64,000 nt of DNA, from assembly GCA_001295865.1 (NCBI GenBank), contig LJHW01000008.1, positions 1 to 64,000 of the forward strand, in the 5' to 3' direction. The DNA comes from a beta proteobacterium AAP65 (GTDB lineage: Bacteria > Pseudomonadota > Gammaproteobacteria > Burkholderiales > Burkholderiaceae_C). Position numbers and translations under genes: made by a program. Below, piece by piece: positions 17,186-26,127 of this stretch (position 1 is its first letter; each line of letters opens with the position of its first letter). The notes below the pieces were generated by a model that was not told the origin of the DNA, did no database searches, and worked only from the letters and a program-made list of their open reading frames with translations.

Positions 17186-18739
17186 TCAGGCGAGCTTGAA
17201 CACCGCCACGGCCTGCACGAGCTGCCGCGATTGCTGGCTCAGGCTTTCGGCTGCGGCCGCGCTCTCTTCCACCAATGCGGCGTTCTGCTGGGTGCTGCGG
17301 TCCATCTGCGTCACGGCGCTGACCACCTGCTGCACGCCCTGGCTCTGCTCGCCGCTGGCGTTGGTGATCTCGCCGACGATGTCGCTGACCCGCTGGATCG
17401 AGCTCACGATGTCGAGCATCGTTGCACCGGCCTGGTCGACAAGCTGGCTGCCCTGCTCGGTGCGGCCCACGCTCTCTTCGATGAGCGCCTTGATCTCGCG
17501 CGCCGCCGTGGCCGAACGCTGCGCCAGTGCGCGCACCTCGCCGGCCACCACCGCGAAGCCGCGACCTTGCTCACCGGCGCGTGCCGCCTCCACCGCCGCG
17601 TTCAGCGCGAGGATGTTGGTCTGGAAGGCGATGCCGTCGATGGCGCCGATGATGTCGGCGATCTTGCGGCTGCTGTCGTTGATGCCCTTCATCGTCGCCA
17701 CGACTTCGCGCACGGCTTCGCCGCCGCGCTGCGCCACGTCGGAGGCGCTGCGGGCCAAGGCGTCGGCCTGGCGCGCGTTGTCGGCGGTGCGGCGCACCGT
17801 GGTGCCCAGCTCTTCCATCGAAGCCGCCGTCTGCTGCAGCGCGCTGGCCTGCTGTTCGGTGCGCGCCGACAGGTCGGCATTGCCACCGGCAATCTGCGCG
17901 CTGGCCGTGGCCACCGAGTCGGCGTTCTGGCGCACCGCCTGCACCGTCAGCAGCAGCCGGGCCGTCATGGCTTGCAATGACGCCATAACGCTGCCAGTGT
18001 CGCCCGGGCGCAGCACGATCTGCACGCCCAGGTCGCCCGCAGCCACCGCATCGGCTGCGCGCTTGAGTTCCTCGGGCTCTGCGCCGAGCTGGCGCATCAC
18101 GCTCACGAGGTAGGCGGAGTAGCCCAGCAGCCCCAGCGCCACCAGCACCACCGCACCGGCCACGATGGCGCTGGCGCGGCTGGCGTCCTGGGCCACGGCC
18201 TGCAGTTCGCTGACCAGCGCGGTGCTCTGGCGCTTTTTCTCCGCGCCCAGCGGGGCCAGCAGCGCATTGCGCGCTGGGATGGTCTTGTCCACGAGGAAGG
18301 CGAAGGCCTCGTCCTTCTTGTCGGCCTCGATGAGCTGCACGTTCTCTGCACCGACGCGCCAGAAGGTGGCCATCAGACCCTGAAGGGGCTCAGCCGCCTG
18401 GCGGCCGGCCTGGTCGCGCATGCCGGTGGTGAACTCGCTCAACCGGGCTTCCAACAGGCGCTTGCGCTCCATCACGTCGGCCAGCGCGGTGCTGCGTTCT
18501 TCCGGGGTGCGCGCCAGGATGGCGTGGCGCAGTTGCAGCGAAGCGCGAGTGACGTTGAGTTCCAGCTCGGCAATGCGCTCAAGCTGAGGCTCGGTGTTGA
18601 GCTGCACGTCCTCGGCATGGGCCGAGACCTGGTTCATCATCGACCAGACCAACACGGCCACGACCAGCAGGGCGGCTATGAGCAGGCCGCTGCCGAGGTA
18701 GAGACGCTGGGCCAGGCTGAGGCCACCACTTGCTCGCAT
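17186..18739 (-). CDS. Methyl-accepting chemotaxis protein
   Basis: This is a 517-residue chemoreceptor. A membrane segment near residues 12-33 is followed by a four-helix-bundle-like periplasmic domain to about 185. A second membrane segment ([20 protein letters not shown]) leads into a HAMP domain and the cytoplasmic signalling domain, whose hairpin tip reads [17 protein letters not shown]. It ends with VAVFKLA and has no CheR-binding pentapeptide. ATG 18739 has an ACGGAG ribosome-binding site 7 bases upstream. A sigma-28-like promoter precedes it (18800-18827), tying it to flagellar and chemotaxis regulation. It is an orphan receptor with no che genes nearby. Confidence 0.92.
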   Translation of the reverse strand: MRASGGLSLAQRLYLGSGLLIAALLVVAVLVWSMMNQVSAHAEDVQLNTEPQLERIAELELNVTRASLQLRHAILARTPEERSTALADVMERKRLLEARLSEFTTGMRDQAGRQAAEPLQGLMATFWRVGAENVQLIEADKKDEAFAFLVDKTIPARNALLAPLGAEKKRQSTALVSELQAVAQDASRASAIVAGAVVLVALGLLGYSAYLVSVMRQLGAEPEELKRAADAVAAGDLGVQIVLRPGDTGSVMASLQAMTARLLLTVQAVRQNADSVATASAQIAGGNADLSARTEQQASALQQTAASMEELGTTVRRTADNARQADALARSASDVAQRGGEAVREVVATMKGINDSSRKIADIIGAIDGIAFQTNILALNAAVEAARAGEQGRGFAVVAGEVRALAQRSATAAREIKALIEESVGRTEQGSQLVDQAGATMLDIVSSIQRVSDIVGEITNASGEQSQGVQQVVSAVTQMDRSTQQNAALVEESAAAAESLSQQSRQLVQAVAVFKLA

Positions 18740-18799
18740 GCTTCGACTCCGTAAAGACGCAGGCTGCCGGCCCTGTCTAGGACAGCAGGACTGTCGGCT

Positions 18800-18827
18800 T
18801 TATCGGAGCAAAGAGCTTGTTACTTGA
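18800..18827 (-). promoter_or_regulatory. Candidate sigma-28 (FliA) promoter of the chemoreceptor gene
   Basis: On the minus strand TCAAGTAA (18827-18820) is followed by 12 bases and TCCGATAA (18807-18800). These compare with the sigma-28 consensus TAAAGTTT-N11-GCCGATAA, with 7 of 8 matches in the -10 and 5 of the first 6 in the -35. The predicted transcript start is about 50 bases before ATG 18739. The surrounding 110 bases are clearly more AT-rich than the neighbours. Confidence 0.6.
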
Positions 18828-18852
18828 GCGGTCATTTATTACCCTGAGGGCT

Positions 18853-19767
18853 TCAAGCCCGCATCAGCGTGCTCTTGCCGAACAGGCTCTCGATGAGGTC
18901 CACCGCCAGCTCGGCCGTCTTGTTGCGGATGTCGAGCGCCGGGTTCAGCTCCATCACGTCCAGGCTGGCCAGGCGGCCCGTGTCGGCGATCATCTCCATG
19001 CAGAGCTGCGCTTCGCGGTAGGTGGGGCCACCGGGCACGGTGGTGCCCACGCCGGGGGCGATGTCGGGGTCGAGGAAATCGACGTCGAAGCTCACGTGCA
19101 GGTGGGTGTTGGCGTCCAGCGTGGCCAGGGCCAGTTCCATGGTGTGGCGCATGCCCATCTCGTCGATGTAGCGCATGTCGAAGACCTCCAGGCCCATCTC
19201 GTGCACGAAGCGTTTTTCGCCGGGGTCGACGCTGCGGATGCCGATCTGGCGCACCACCTTCGGGCTGATGGCCGGCACCGTGCCGCCGATCTCGATGAGC
19301 GCCTGCGGCCCGTGCCCGCACAGGCAAGCCACCGGCATGCCATGGATGTTGCCGCTGGGTGTGAGCACGCTGGTGTTGAAGTCGGCATGCGCGTCGAGCC
19401 AGAGCACGCGCAGCTTCTTGCCCGTTTCGCGGCAGTGGCGGGCCACGGCGCTGATGCTGCCCAGGCCCAGGCAGTGGTCGCCGCCCAGCAGGATGGGCAG
19501 GCGGCCCAGGGCCAACTCGGCGTACATGGCTTCGTGCACGGCGCGGTTCCAGGCCACCACCTCGTTGAGGTGGCGGTAGCCGTCCACCGGCGGCAGCCAG
19601 GGGTTGGCCGGGCCGCTGAGGTTGCCGCGGTCGGCCACTTCCAGGCCGTGCGCTTCCAGCGTGCTCTGGATCTTGGCCACGCGCAGGGCCTCGGGCCCCA
19701 TGCTCGCGCCGCGCGCGCCGGCGCCGATGTCGGTGGGGGCGCCGATGAGGCTGACTTGTCGGTTCAT
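18853..19767 (-). CDS. rocF: Arginase
   Basis: This is a 304-residue ureohydrolase. The binuclear manganese site is shown by GGDHCLGLGS, DAHADFNT and SFDVDFLDPD, and HGMPVACLCG lies between. The length and the N-terminus (SLIGAPTDIGAGARG) fit arginase better than agmatinase. It hydrolyses arginine to ornithine and urea in the cytoplasm. An AAGGAA-like ribosome-binding site precedes ATG 19767. It lies 10 bases downstream of the LOG-family gene on the same strand and is probably co-transcribed with it. Confidence 0.93.
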   Translation of the reverse strand: MNRQVSLIGAPTDIGAGARGASMGPEALRVAKIQSTLEAHGLEVADRGNLSGPANPWLPPVDGYRHLNEVVAWNRAVHEAMYAELALGRLPILLGGDHCLGLGSISAVARHCRETGKKLRVLWLDAHADFNTSVLTPSGNIHGMPVACLCGHGPQALIEIGGTVPAISPKVVRQIGIRSVDPGEKRFVHEMGLEVFDMRYIDEMGMRHTMELALATLDANTHLHVSFDVDFLDPDIAPGVGTTVPGGPTYREAQLCMEMIADTGRLASLDVMELNPALDIRNKTAELAVDLIESLFGKSTLMRA

Positions 19768-19777
19768 CGCGGTTCCT

Positions 19778-20701
19778 TCAGATGTCTTCTGCGAAACGGC
19801 CGGTTTCGGTTTCCGGCAGGTCGAAGCCGTAGTGCTCGGCCAGCACGGCCCAGGCTTCTTCGGCGGTCTCGACGAAGTTGAAGAGGCCGATGTCGCCAGG
19901 GCTGATCATCCCGGTGTCGACCAGGTGCTCGAAGTTCAGCAGCTTCTCCCAGAAGGCACGCCCGAACAGCAGGATGGGGCGGCGGCGGCTCTTGCCGGTC
20001 TGCACCAGCGTGACGGTCTCGAAGAGTTCGTCCAGCGTGCCGAAGCCGCCCGGGAAACACACCAGCGCGATGCTGCGCATCAGGAAGTGCATCTTGCGCA
20101 GCGCGAAGTAGTGGAACTGGAAACACAGCTCCGGCGTGATGTAGGCGTTGGGCGCCTGCTCGTGCGGGAGCACGATGTTCAGGCCGATGCTCTTGCCGCC
20201 CACATCGAAAGCGCCGCGGTTGCCCGCTTCCATGATGCCGGGGCCGCCGCCGGTGACGACGTAGATCGGCGTTTCCAGCGCCTTCGAGCGTTCGGTGACG
20301 ATGGCGGCGAAGCGCCGCGCTTCTTCGTAGAAATGGCTCATGGCCAGCGCGGTTTCGGCGCGCTTCAGCGCCTGGCGGTCGTCGCCCGCGCGGGCTTCTT
20401 CAAGCAGCTGTTGCGCCACCTCGGGCGGCTTGATGCGCGCGCTGCCGAAGATGACGATGGTGGAGGTGATACCCAGCTCTTGCTGCACGAGTTCGGGCTT
20501 GAGCAGCTCCAGCTGCATGCGCACCGGGCGCAGCTCTTCGCGCAGCAGGAAATCGGTGTCGGTGAAGGCCAGCCGGTAGGCGCTTTCGGGCCCGGCGTAG
20601 CGTTCGATGCGGGCCAGGGTGCTGGCTTCTTCTTCGGCGCTGGGGAAGTTGCGGCCGGTCAGCGGCGCGCTGGGGGTGTTGGGGCTGGTCTTTTCGGTCA
20701 T
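19778..20701 (-). CDS. LOG/TIGR00730 family Rossmann-fold protein
   Basis: This is a 307-residue protein with the lysine-decarboxylase-like Rossmann fold. It has both LOG signatures, GGGPGIMEAGNRGA and PGGFGTLDELFE. Short LOG proteins are cytokinin-riboside-monophosphate phosphoribohydrolases; this one has about 100 extra N-terminal residues, as in the long bacterial group where nucleotide-monophosphate hydrolysis is the likely activity. The downstream neighbour is arginase, 10 bases away. ATG 20701 has a TAAGCT hexamer six bases upstream and no ribosome-binding site. Confidence 0.85.
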   Translation of the reverse strand: MTEKTSPNTPSAPLTGRNFPSAEEEASTLARIERYAGPESAYRLAFTDTDFLLREELRPVRMQLELLKPELVQQELGITSTIVIFGSARIKPPEVAQQLLEEARAGDDRQALKRAETALAMSHFYEEARRFAAIVTERSKALETPIYVVTGGGPGIMEAGNRGAFDVGGKSIGLNIVLPHEQAPNAYITPELCFQFHYFALRKMHFLMRSIALVCFPGGFGTLDELFETVTLVQTGKSRRRPILLFGRAFWEKLLNFEHLVDTGMISPGDIGLFNFVETAEEAWAVLAEHYGFDLPETETGRFAEDI

Positions 20702-20707
20702 CCGTGG

Positions 20708-20713
20708 AGCTTA
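20708..20713 (-). promoter_or_regulatory. -10-like hexamer of the LOG-arginase unit, probable leaderless promoter
   Basis: On the minus strand TAAGCT is followed by six bases and ATG 20701. No -35 element is obvious. Confidence 0.4.
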
Positions 20714-20774
20714 GCCTGCCGGCGCGACATGCCCGTGGCTGCTGCTGTTCTGCAGCCGACACCGCCGCGCGGTT

Positions 20775-21554
20775 TCAGCCGCCGCCGTGCCCCGGCTGCC
20801 CGCACACGCGGCACTGCGGCTGGCGCTGCAGCGTGATGCTGTCGAAGGCCATGCGGCGCGCGTCCAGCATCAGCAGCCGGCCGGCCAGCGGCTCGCCGCT
20901 GTGGGCCAGCAGCTTGAGGGCCTCGGCGGCCTGCAGGCTGCCGATCAGGCCCACCAGCGGCGCCAGCACGCCCATGGTGTTGCAGGCCACGTCTTCGTGC
21001 GCCGCCTCGGGCGGAAAGAGGCAGGCGTAGCAGGGCCCGGCGGGCGTGCCGTCGGCGCGCGGGCGCGTGTCGTAGACGCTGACCTGGGCGTCCCAGCCCA
21101 CCGCCGCGCCCGACACCAGCGGCTTGCCCGCCGCCACGCAGGCCCTGTTGACGGCCTGGCGGGTGCGGAAGTTGTCGCTGCAGTCCAGCACCACATCGGC
21201 CTGCGGCACCCACTCGGCCAGCAGCGCCGCATCGGCACGCTGCGTGATCGCGTGGATCTGCACCCCGGGGTTCAGCGCCCGGGCGCTGTGGCGCAGCGAA
21301 TCGGCCTTGGGCTGGCCCAGGCGCGCGGTGCCGTGGCCGATCTGGCGCTGCAGGTTGCTGAGCTCCACCGTGTCGTGGTCGACCACCGTGATGCGCCCCA
21401 CGCCCGAGGCCGCCAGGTAGAGCACCGCCGGGCAGCCCAGGCCGCCGGCGCCGATGACCAGCGCGTGTGCGTCCAGCAGCGCCTGCTGGCCTTCGATGCC
21501 CAGGCCGTCGAGCAGGATGTGACGGGCGTAGCGCAGCAGGTGGGCGTCGTCCAT
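20775..21554 (-). CDS. moeB: MoeB/ThiF/HesA-family adenylyltransferase
   Basis: This is a 259-residue E1-like enzyme that adenylates the C-terminal glycine of a ubiquitin-like sulfur carrier (MoaD or ThiS). The nucleotide-binding motif is VIGAGGLGCPAVLYLA, followed by DHDTVELSNLQRQ and a conserved Asp in DCSDNF. Zinc cysteines are the pairs CYAC and CRVC. There is no C-terminal rhodanese domain. MoeB and ThiF cannot be told apart from this sequence. It lies downstream of ctpA, a common order in Burkholderiales, but an intervening hairpin suggests partial separation. Confidence 0.85.
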   Translation of the reverse strand: MDDAHLLRYARHILLDGLGIEGQQALLDAHALVIGAGGLGCPAVLYLAASGVGRITVVDHDTVELSNLQRQIGHGTARLGQPKADSLRHSARALNPGVQIHAITQRADAALLAEWVPQADVVLDCSDNFRTRQAVNRACVAAGKPLVSGAAVGWDAQVSVYDTRPRADGTPAGPCYACLFPPEAAHEDVACNTMGVLAPLVGLIGSLQAAEALKLLAHSGEPLAGRLLMLDARRMAFDSITLQRQPQCRVCGQPGHGGG

Positions 21555-21586
21555 GGCGTCGGTGGGTGCAGGGCTTTGGAAATGAA

Positions 21587-21609
21587 GAAGCCCGCCAGCG
21601 GCGGGCTTC
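21587..21609 (-). terminator. Rho-independent-like terminator after ctpA
   Basis: A perfect 10-base stem (GAAGCCCGCC with GGCGGGCTTC) and a 3-base loop lie 18 bases after the ctpA stop. On the minus strand it is followed by the T-rich TTCATTTCC. The T run is short, so read-through into moeB is possible. Confidence 0.65.
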
Positions 21610-21626
21610 GCGGGGGGCGATCGGCC

Positions 21627-23069
21627 CTACTTCTTCTCGGCCGGCGCTTCGGCGCGCTGCTCGGCCGGGGCCGTCTTGCTGGCCAGCACCGGCAGGCCGC
21701 GCAGCTGGTTCAGCGCCTGCTGCAGCGGGAAGTCTTCCGGCGTGCCGAACTCGGGCAGCGGCTTGGGCGGCTCTTTGGTCTTGGCCTGCTGCTCCTCGAG
21801 CTTCTTGCGCGCTTCTTCGCGGGCCTTCTCGCGCTCGGCGTCTTTCTTCTCGTCGGCGCCGGTCAGGTGGCGCTCGAGGTCGGCTTCGCGCATGCGCAGC
21901 GCGGCGTAGACGTTGCCTTCGGCGGTTTCATCGAGCCAGACATCGGGCACGATGCCCTTGGCTTGGATGCTGCGGCCTGCCGGCGTGTAGTAACGCGCGG
22001 TGGTGATCTTCAGCGCCGTGTCAGACGGCAGCGGGCGGATGGTCTGCACCGAGCCCTTGCCGAAGGTCTGCGCGCCCATGATGGTGGCGCGTTTGTGGTC
22101 TTGCAGCGCGCCGGCGACGATCTCGCTGGCCGAGGCCGAACCTTCGTTCACCAGCACCACCAGCGGGACGTTTTTCATCGCGGCCGGCAGCTTGCGCAGC
22201 GGGTCGGCGGCGCCGCGGCGGGCGTAGTACTCGGGGCTGGCGCGGAAGGTGGCGCGGCTTTCCGGCAGTTGGCCGTTGGTGGTGACCACCACCACGTCTT
22301 CAGGCAGGAAGGCGGCCGACAGCGCCACGGCGCCATCGAGCAGGCCGCCCGGGTCGTTGCGCAGGTCGAGCACCAGGCCCTTGAGCTTGGGGTCTTGTTT
22401 GTAGAGCTCTTCGGCCTTGCGCACGAAGTCTTCGACGGTGCGTTCCTGGAACTGGCTCACGCGGATCCAGCCGTAGCCCGGCTCGACCATCTTCGCGCGC
22501 ACGCTCTGCATGCGGATCTCTTCGCGCACGATGGTCACGGGGAAGCTGCGGCTCTCGGCCTTGCGGAAGACCGTCAGCACCACCTTGGTGTTGGGCTCGC
22601 CGCGCATCTTCTTCACGGCCTGGTCGACGGTGAGGCCCTTGACCGGGCTGTCGTCGATGCGGGTGATGAGGTCGCCGGGCTTCAGGCCGACGCGGAAGGC
22701 CGGGCTGCCTTCGATGGGCGAAACCACCTTCACGAGGCCTTCTTCCATCGCCATCTCGATGCCGATGCCGACGAACTTGCCGCCGGTGTTCTCACGGAAA
22801 TCCTTGAAGCTCTTCTTGTCGAAGTACTGGCTGTGCGGGTCGAGGCCGGCCACCATGCCGGCGATGGCGTCGGAGATCAGCTTCTTCTCGTCCACCGGCT
22901 CGACGTACTCGGCCTTGACGCGGTCGAAGACGGCGGCGAGCTGCTGCACCTCTTCCAGCGGCAGCGGCGCCAGCGCGTTGCGGGCCACGGCCTGCAACTG
23001 CATGGTGGTGAGAGCACCGGCCACCGCGCCAACGGCCAGGATGCCGACCAGCTTCATCTTCGAACCCAT
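21627..23069 (-). CDS. ctpA: Carboxy-terminal processing protease CtpA (S41)
   Basis: This is a 480-residue periplasmic protease. An N-terminal hydrophobic anchor or signal (MKLVGILAVGAVAGAL) is followed by a PDZ domain (about 85-165) and the S41 catalytic domain. The nucleophile Ser lies in NEGSASASE and the catalytic Lys in FGKGSVQ. The C-terminal 90 residues are rich in Lys/Glu/Arg and form a charged, probably coiled tail ending in a Pro/Ala stretch. It trims or degrades envelope proteins such as peptidoglycan hydrolases. ATG 23069 is chosen over GTG 23078 because AAAGGTG sits 8 bases upstream. Confidence 0.92.
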   Translation of the reverse strand: MGSKMKLVGILAVGAVAGALTTMQLQAVARNALAPLPLEEVQQLAAVFDRVKAEYVEPVDEKKLISDAIAGMVAGLDPHSQYFDKKSFKDFRENTGGKFVGIGIEMAMEEGLVKVVSPIEGSPAFRVGLKPGDLITRIDDSPVKGLTVDQAVKKMRGEPNTKVVLTVFRKAESRSFPVTIVREEIRMQSVRAKMVEPGYGWIRVSQFQERTVEDFVRKAEELYKQDPKLKGLVLDLRNDPGGLLDGAVALSAAFLPEDVVVVTTNGQLPESRATFRASPEYYARRGAADPLRKLPAAMKNVPLVVLVNEGSASASEIVAGALQDHKRATIMGAQTFGKGSVQTIRPLPSDTALKITTARYYTPAGRSIQAKGIVPDVWLDETAEGNVYAALRMREADLERHLTGADEKKDAEREKAREEARKKLEEQQAKTKEPPKPLPEFGTPEDFPLQQALNQLRGLPVLASKTAPAEQRAEAPAEKK

Positions 23070-23117
23070 GGGACACACCTTTCATGGAGCGCACGCGAGG
23101 CGTGCGGTCACCAACCC

Positions 23118-23123
23118 AGTATA
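23118..23123 (-). promoter_or_regulatory. -10 element of ctpA
   Basis: On the minus strand TATACT lies about 48 bases before ATG 23069, leaving room for a leader with a ribosome-binding site. The -35 region is not convincing. Confidence 0.45.
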
Positions 23124-23165
23124 GGTCTGGCCCTGGTTCTGAGCACGCCACCCCCGGGAAAGTTG

Positions 23166-23186
23166 CACCCCGGGCAGGCCCGGGTG
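23166..23186 (-). terminator. Hairpin after fbpC, possible terminator
   Basis: CACCCGGGC pairs with GCCCGGGGTG (one bulged base, 2-base loop) about 25 bases after the transporter ATPase stop on the minus strand. It is followed by CAACTTTCCC with only a short T run. Confidence 0.4.
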
Positions 23187-23211
23187 TGTGCAGCTGTGCG
23201 CGCGGGGCGGT

Positions 23212-24300
23212 TCAACCGGCGGCAGCCACGCGCGGGAAGGTGACCACGTGGTCCACCTCGGCACGGATGCCTATCCACTCGCCCACGTGGTGGTCGTGGT
23301 GCGAGGGCACGTGGGCCAGCACCTGCTCGCCGCTTTCCAGGCGCAGCGTGTAAAGAAACTCGCTGCCGCGGAAAGCCTTGCGCTCGATGCGTGCGCGCAC
23401 GGTGCTGGCGTCGTCGTGCACGATGTCGTCAGCGCGCAGCAAAACATCGCACTCGCCGAGCGGAAAGGCCTCGGGCAGCGGGCAGTTGTCCATGTCGTGC
23501 AGCTCGCCCAGCGGCGTTTGCACGCAAGGGCCGGCGGCGCAGGCCACGATCTGTGCGGGCGCGAACACGCCGTGCCCGATGAAACCCGCCACGAAGCGGC
23601 TGGCCGGGCGGTGGTAGAGCGTGTAGGCGTCGTCCCACTGTTCCAGGTGGCCCTGGTTCATCACGCCGATGACGTCGCCCACGGCAAAGGCTTCCAGCTG
23701 GTCGTGCGTCACCAGCAGCGCCGTGGTGCCGCTTTCCTTGAGGATGCTGCGCACCTCTTGCGCCAGGCGTTCGCGCAGGTCGACGTCCAGACTGCTGAAG
23801 GGTTCGTCCAGCAGCAACAGGCGCGGCTTGGGCGCCAGCGCGCGGGCCAGCGCCACACGCTGCTGCTGGCCGCCCGAGAGCTGGTGCGGCGCGCGCTTGG
23901 CGGCGTGGCCCAGGCCCACGAGATCGAGCATCTGCTGCACGCGCGCCTGGCGCTCGGCGCGCGGCAGAGCGCTGATGCCGAAGGCGATGTTGTCGGCCAC
24001 GCTCAGGTGCGGGAAGAGTGCGTAGTCTTGAAACACCATGCCGATGCGCCGCTGCTCGGGGGCCAGGTGCAGGCCGCTGGCGGCGTCGGACAACACATCG
24101 CCAGCGATCAGCACGCGCCCGGCGGCGCAGCGTTCCAGCCCGGCCACGGCGCGCAGCAGCGAGGTCTTGCCGCAGCCGGAAGGGCCGATCAGCACGCCCA
24201 CCTGGCCGGCGGCCAGGCCCAGCGTGACGCCGTCCACCGCGGCGCGGGCCCCGCTGGCGCGCGTGTAGCGCACCCCCACCGACTCCAGGCTCAGAAACAT
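23212..24300 (-). CDS. fbpC: Ferric-iron-type ABC transporter ATP-binding protein
   Basis: This is a 362-residue ATPase. It has Walker A GPSGCGKT (about 39-46), Q-loop [10 protein letters not shown], signature LSGGQQQR, Walker B LLLLDEP and H-loop VTHDQ. It also has a C-terminal OB-like (TOBE) domain ending near residue 360. It matches the FbpC/AfuC group that powers Fe(III) import. It is divergent from the fbpB-like permease across 74 bases that hold a Fur-box-like site overlapping its -10 hexamer. No fbpA-type binding protein lies in the window. ATG 24300 has no ribosome-binding site and a TATCAT hexamer seven bases upstream. Confidence 0.88.
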   Translation of the reverse strand: MFLSLESVGVRYTRASGARAAVDGVTLGLAAGQVGVLIGPSGCGKTSLLRAVAGLERCAAGRVLIAGDVLSDAASGLHLAPEQRRIGMVFQDYALFPHLSVADNIAFGISALPRAERQARVQQMLDLVGLGHAAKRAPHQLSGGQQQRVALARALAPKPRLLLLDEPFSSLDVDLRERLAQEVRSILKESGTTALLVTHDQLEAFAVGDVIGVMNQGHLEQWDDAYTLYHRPASRFVAGFIGHGVFAPAQIVACAAGPCVQTPLGELHDMDNCPLPEAFPLGECDVLLRADDIVHDDASTVRARIERKAFRGSEFLYTLRLESGEQVLAHVPSHHDHHVGEWIGIRAEVDHVVTFPRVAAAG

Positions 24301-24303
24301 GAA

Positions 24304-24322
24304 GCGAATGATAATCGCCGGC
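24304..24322. promoter_or_regulatory. Candidate Fur box between fbpC and fbpB
   Basis: GCGAATGATAATCGCCGGC matches the 19-base Fur consensus GATAATGATAATCATTATC at about 12 positions, with the core AATGATAATC intact. It overlaps the -10 hexamer of fbpC (TATCAT on the minus strand, 24313-24308). A weaker partial match (AATGAGCATT) lies nearby at about 24327-24336. Repression by Fur with iron is the expected mode for both genes. Confidence 0.6.
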
Positions 24323-24374
24323 CCTGAATGAGCATTGTTCGCATTTCCTTCTTTCCTCGGGTTGATGCCTCTCC

Positions 24375-26006
24375 ATGCGCGGTGCCCTGAACCTGTTGTT
24401 GACACCGCTGTGCCTGCTGCTGGCGCTGCCCGTGCTGGGCGTGCTGGGTGCCTGGGCGACGCTGGACGAAGCCGCGCTGGCCGTGCTGGCGCACCAGTGG
24501 CAGACGGTGCTGCCCGAATACGCCTTGCAATCGGCCGGCCTGGCGCTGTGCGTGGGCCTGGGCGTGATGGTGCTGGGCTCGGCCACGGCGGCCTTGGTCA
24601 CGCTCTTCGACTTCCGCGGCCGGCGCGTCTTCGAGTGGGCTTTGCTGCTGCCGCTGGCCATGCCGGCCTACGTGCTGGCCTACGCCTGGACCGACGCGCT
24701 GCAGTTCAGCGGCCCGCTGCAGACGGCGCTGCGCGAAGCCTTCGGCTGGCGTGGCGCGCTGTGGCCCGATGTGCGCAGCTTCTGGGGCGCGGTGGTGCTC
24801 TTCGTGCTGTGCCTCTACCCCTACGTCTACCTGCTGGTGCGCGCCGCCTTGGGCGAACGTGCGGTGCGGCTGATGGAGGCGGCGCGTCTGCTCGGCGCGC
24901 CCATGCGACGGCGTGTCTTGCAGGTGGCCTTGCCGATGGCGCGACCTGCGCTGGCCGCCGGCGTGGCGCTGGCGCTCATGGAGACGCTGGCCGACTACGG
25001 CGTGGGGGCCTACTTCGGCCTGTCCACCTTCAGCACCGGCATCTACAAGGCCTGGCTGGTGATGAACGACCGCATCGCCGCGGCGCAACTGGCCGCGGTG
25101 CTGCTGCTGGTGGTGGGCGGTTTGCTGCTGGCCGAACGTGCGGCACAGCGCCAGCTGCGTTTTGCCACCAGCCGCGCCGGCATCACCAGCGCCGAGGCAC
25201 GGCCCGCGGTGCTGCGCGGCGGCTCGGAAGTGGCGGCCTGGGCGGTGTGCGGCGTGCCGGTGCTGCTGGGTTTTGTGCTGCCGGTGCTGTGGTTGGGCCG
25301 CATGCTGTGGGACGAAGCGAACCACAGCGATTTCGGCCTGCCGTTGGCGCGTTTTGCCGAATGGGCCTGGGCCAGCTTCCGCCTGGCAGGCAGCGCGGCG
25401 TTGGCGGCCACGCTGCTGGCGCTGGCCTTGGGTTTTGCGCTGCGCCAGCGCGGCGGCCTGGGCGCGGCGCTGCTCCAGCCGGCGGCGCGGGTGCTGTCGC
25501 TGGGTTATGCGGTGCCGGGGGCCGTGATCGCGGTGGGCATCCTCATCCCGGCGGGTTGGGTGCAGGCGCACTTTCCTGAAGCGGGGGTGGCGGCGCTGGT
25601 CACCGGCACCGCCTTCGGGCTGCTCTACGCCTACCTCGTGCGTTTTTCTGCGGTGGCGCTGCAGTCGGTGGAAGCGGGTTATGCGCGTGTGCCGGCGGCC
25701 ATCGATGAAACCGCCCGCATGCTGGGCAGCGGGCCGCTGCGCCTCTTCACACGCCTGCACCTGCCGCTGCTGCAGCGCTCGGCGCTGGCCGCGGCTTTGC
25801 TGGTGTTCGTGGACGTGATGAAGGAACTGCCCGCCACGCTGGTGCTGCGCCCCTTCGGCAGCGACACGCTGGCCGTGGTGGCCTACAACTTCGCGCGTGA
25901 CGAGCGCCTGGCCGAAGCCGCGCTGCCCTCGCTGGCCATCGTGGCCGTGGGGCTCATCCCGGTGGTGATGCTGAGCCGGGCGCTGCGGGCGCCGGCGGAG
26001 GGCTGA
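24375..26006 (+). CDS. fbpB: Ferric-iron-type ABC transporter permease (two fused permease domains)
   Basis: This is a 543-residue inner-membrane protein with about twelve hydrophobic segments and two permease halves. Each half has an EAA-type loop (MEAARLLGAPMRRRVLQVALP near residue 175, quoted in part as EAARLLGAP, and DETARMLGSG near 445). The double-length organisation is typical of FbpB/SfuB-type iron permeases. It works with the divergent ATPase gene fbpC. The binding protein that would complete the system is missing here. ATG 24375 is preceded by a pyrimidine-rich stretch without a ribosome-binding site. Confidence 0.88.
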   Translation: MRGALNLLLTPLCLLLALPVLGVLGAWATLDEAALAVLAHQWQTVLPEYALQSAGLALCVGLGVMVLGSATAALVTLFDFRGRRVFEWALLLPLAMPAYVLAYAWTDALQFSGPLQTALREAFGWRGALWPDVRSFWGAVVLFVLCLYPYVYLLVRAALGERAVRLMEAARLLGAPMRRRVLQVALPMARPALAAGVALALMETLADYGVGAYFGLSTFSTGIYKAWLVMNDRIAAAQLAAVLLLVVGGLLLAERAAQRQLRFATSRAGITSAEARPAVLRGGSEVAAWAVCGVPVLLGFVLPVLWLGRMLWDEANHSDFGLPLARFAEWAWASFRLAGSAALAATLLALALGFALRQRGGLGAALLQPAARVLSLGYAVPGAVIAVGILIPAGWVQAHFPEAGVAALVTGTAFGLLYAYLVRFSAVALQSVEAGYARVPAAIDETARMLGSGPLRLFTRLHLPLLQRSALAAALLVFVDVMKELPATLVLRPFGSDTLAVVAYNFARDERLAEAALPSLAIVAVGLIPVVMLSRALRAPAEG

Positions 26007-26051
26007 GGCCTCGGCTGGGTTCGTGCTTGCAGTCCGTGTTGGCCTGCATCC

Positions 26052-26075
26052 GCTTCGCGCTTGCAAGCGCGAAGC
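26052..26075. repeat. 24-base perfect palindrome
   Basis: GCTTCGCGCTTG followed at once by its exact complement CAAGCGCGAAGC. It lies between fbpB and tRNA-Arg. It may act as a terminator hairpin for either strand or as an extragenic palindromic element. Confidence 0.7.
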
Positions 26076-26076
26076 T

Positions 26077-26127
26077 CCACCCGCCGCCCTTGAGGCCGCA
26101 GGGCCTCAAGGGTCCCACGGCGGGTGG
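26077..26127. terminator. Long interrupted inverted repeat downstream of tRNA-Arg
   Basis: Bases 26087-26097 pair perfectly with 26102-26112 (11 pairs, 4-base loop), and 26077-26086 pair with 26118-26127 (10 pairs) with a 5-base bulge. The outer arm includes the tRNA CCA end. No T run follows. A processing or termination structure for the tamB-tRNA transcript and for fbpB is plausible. Confidence 0.55.

Noticed and set aside
23212..24661. Longer minus-strand starts for the iron transporter ATPase (24405 or beyond)
   Set aside because: They run across the Fur-box-like site and the divergent fbpB start; the family N-terminus begins at MFLSLESVG (24300).
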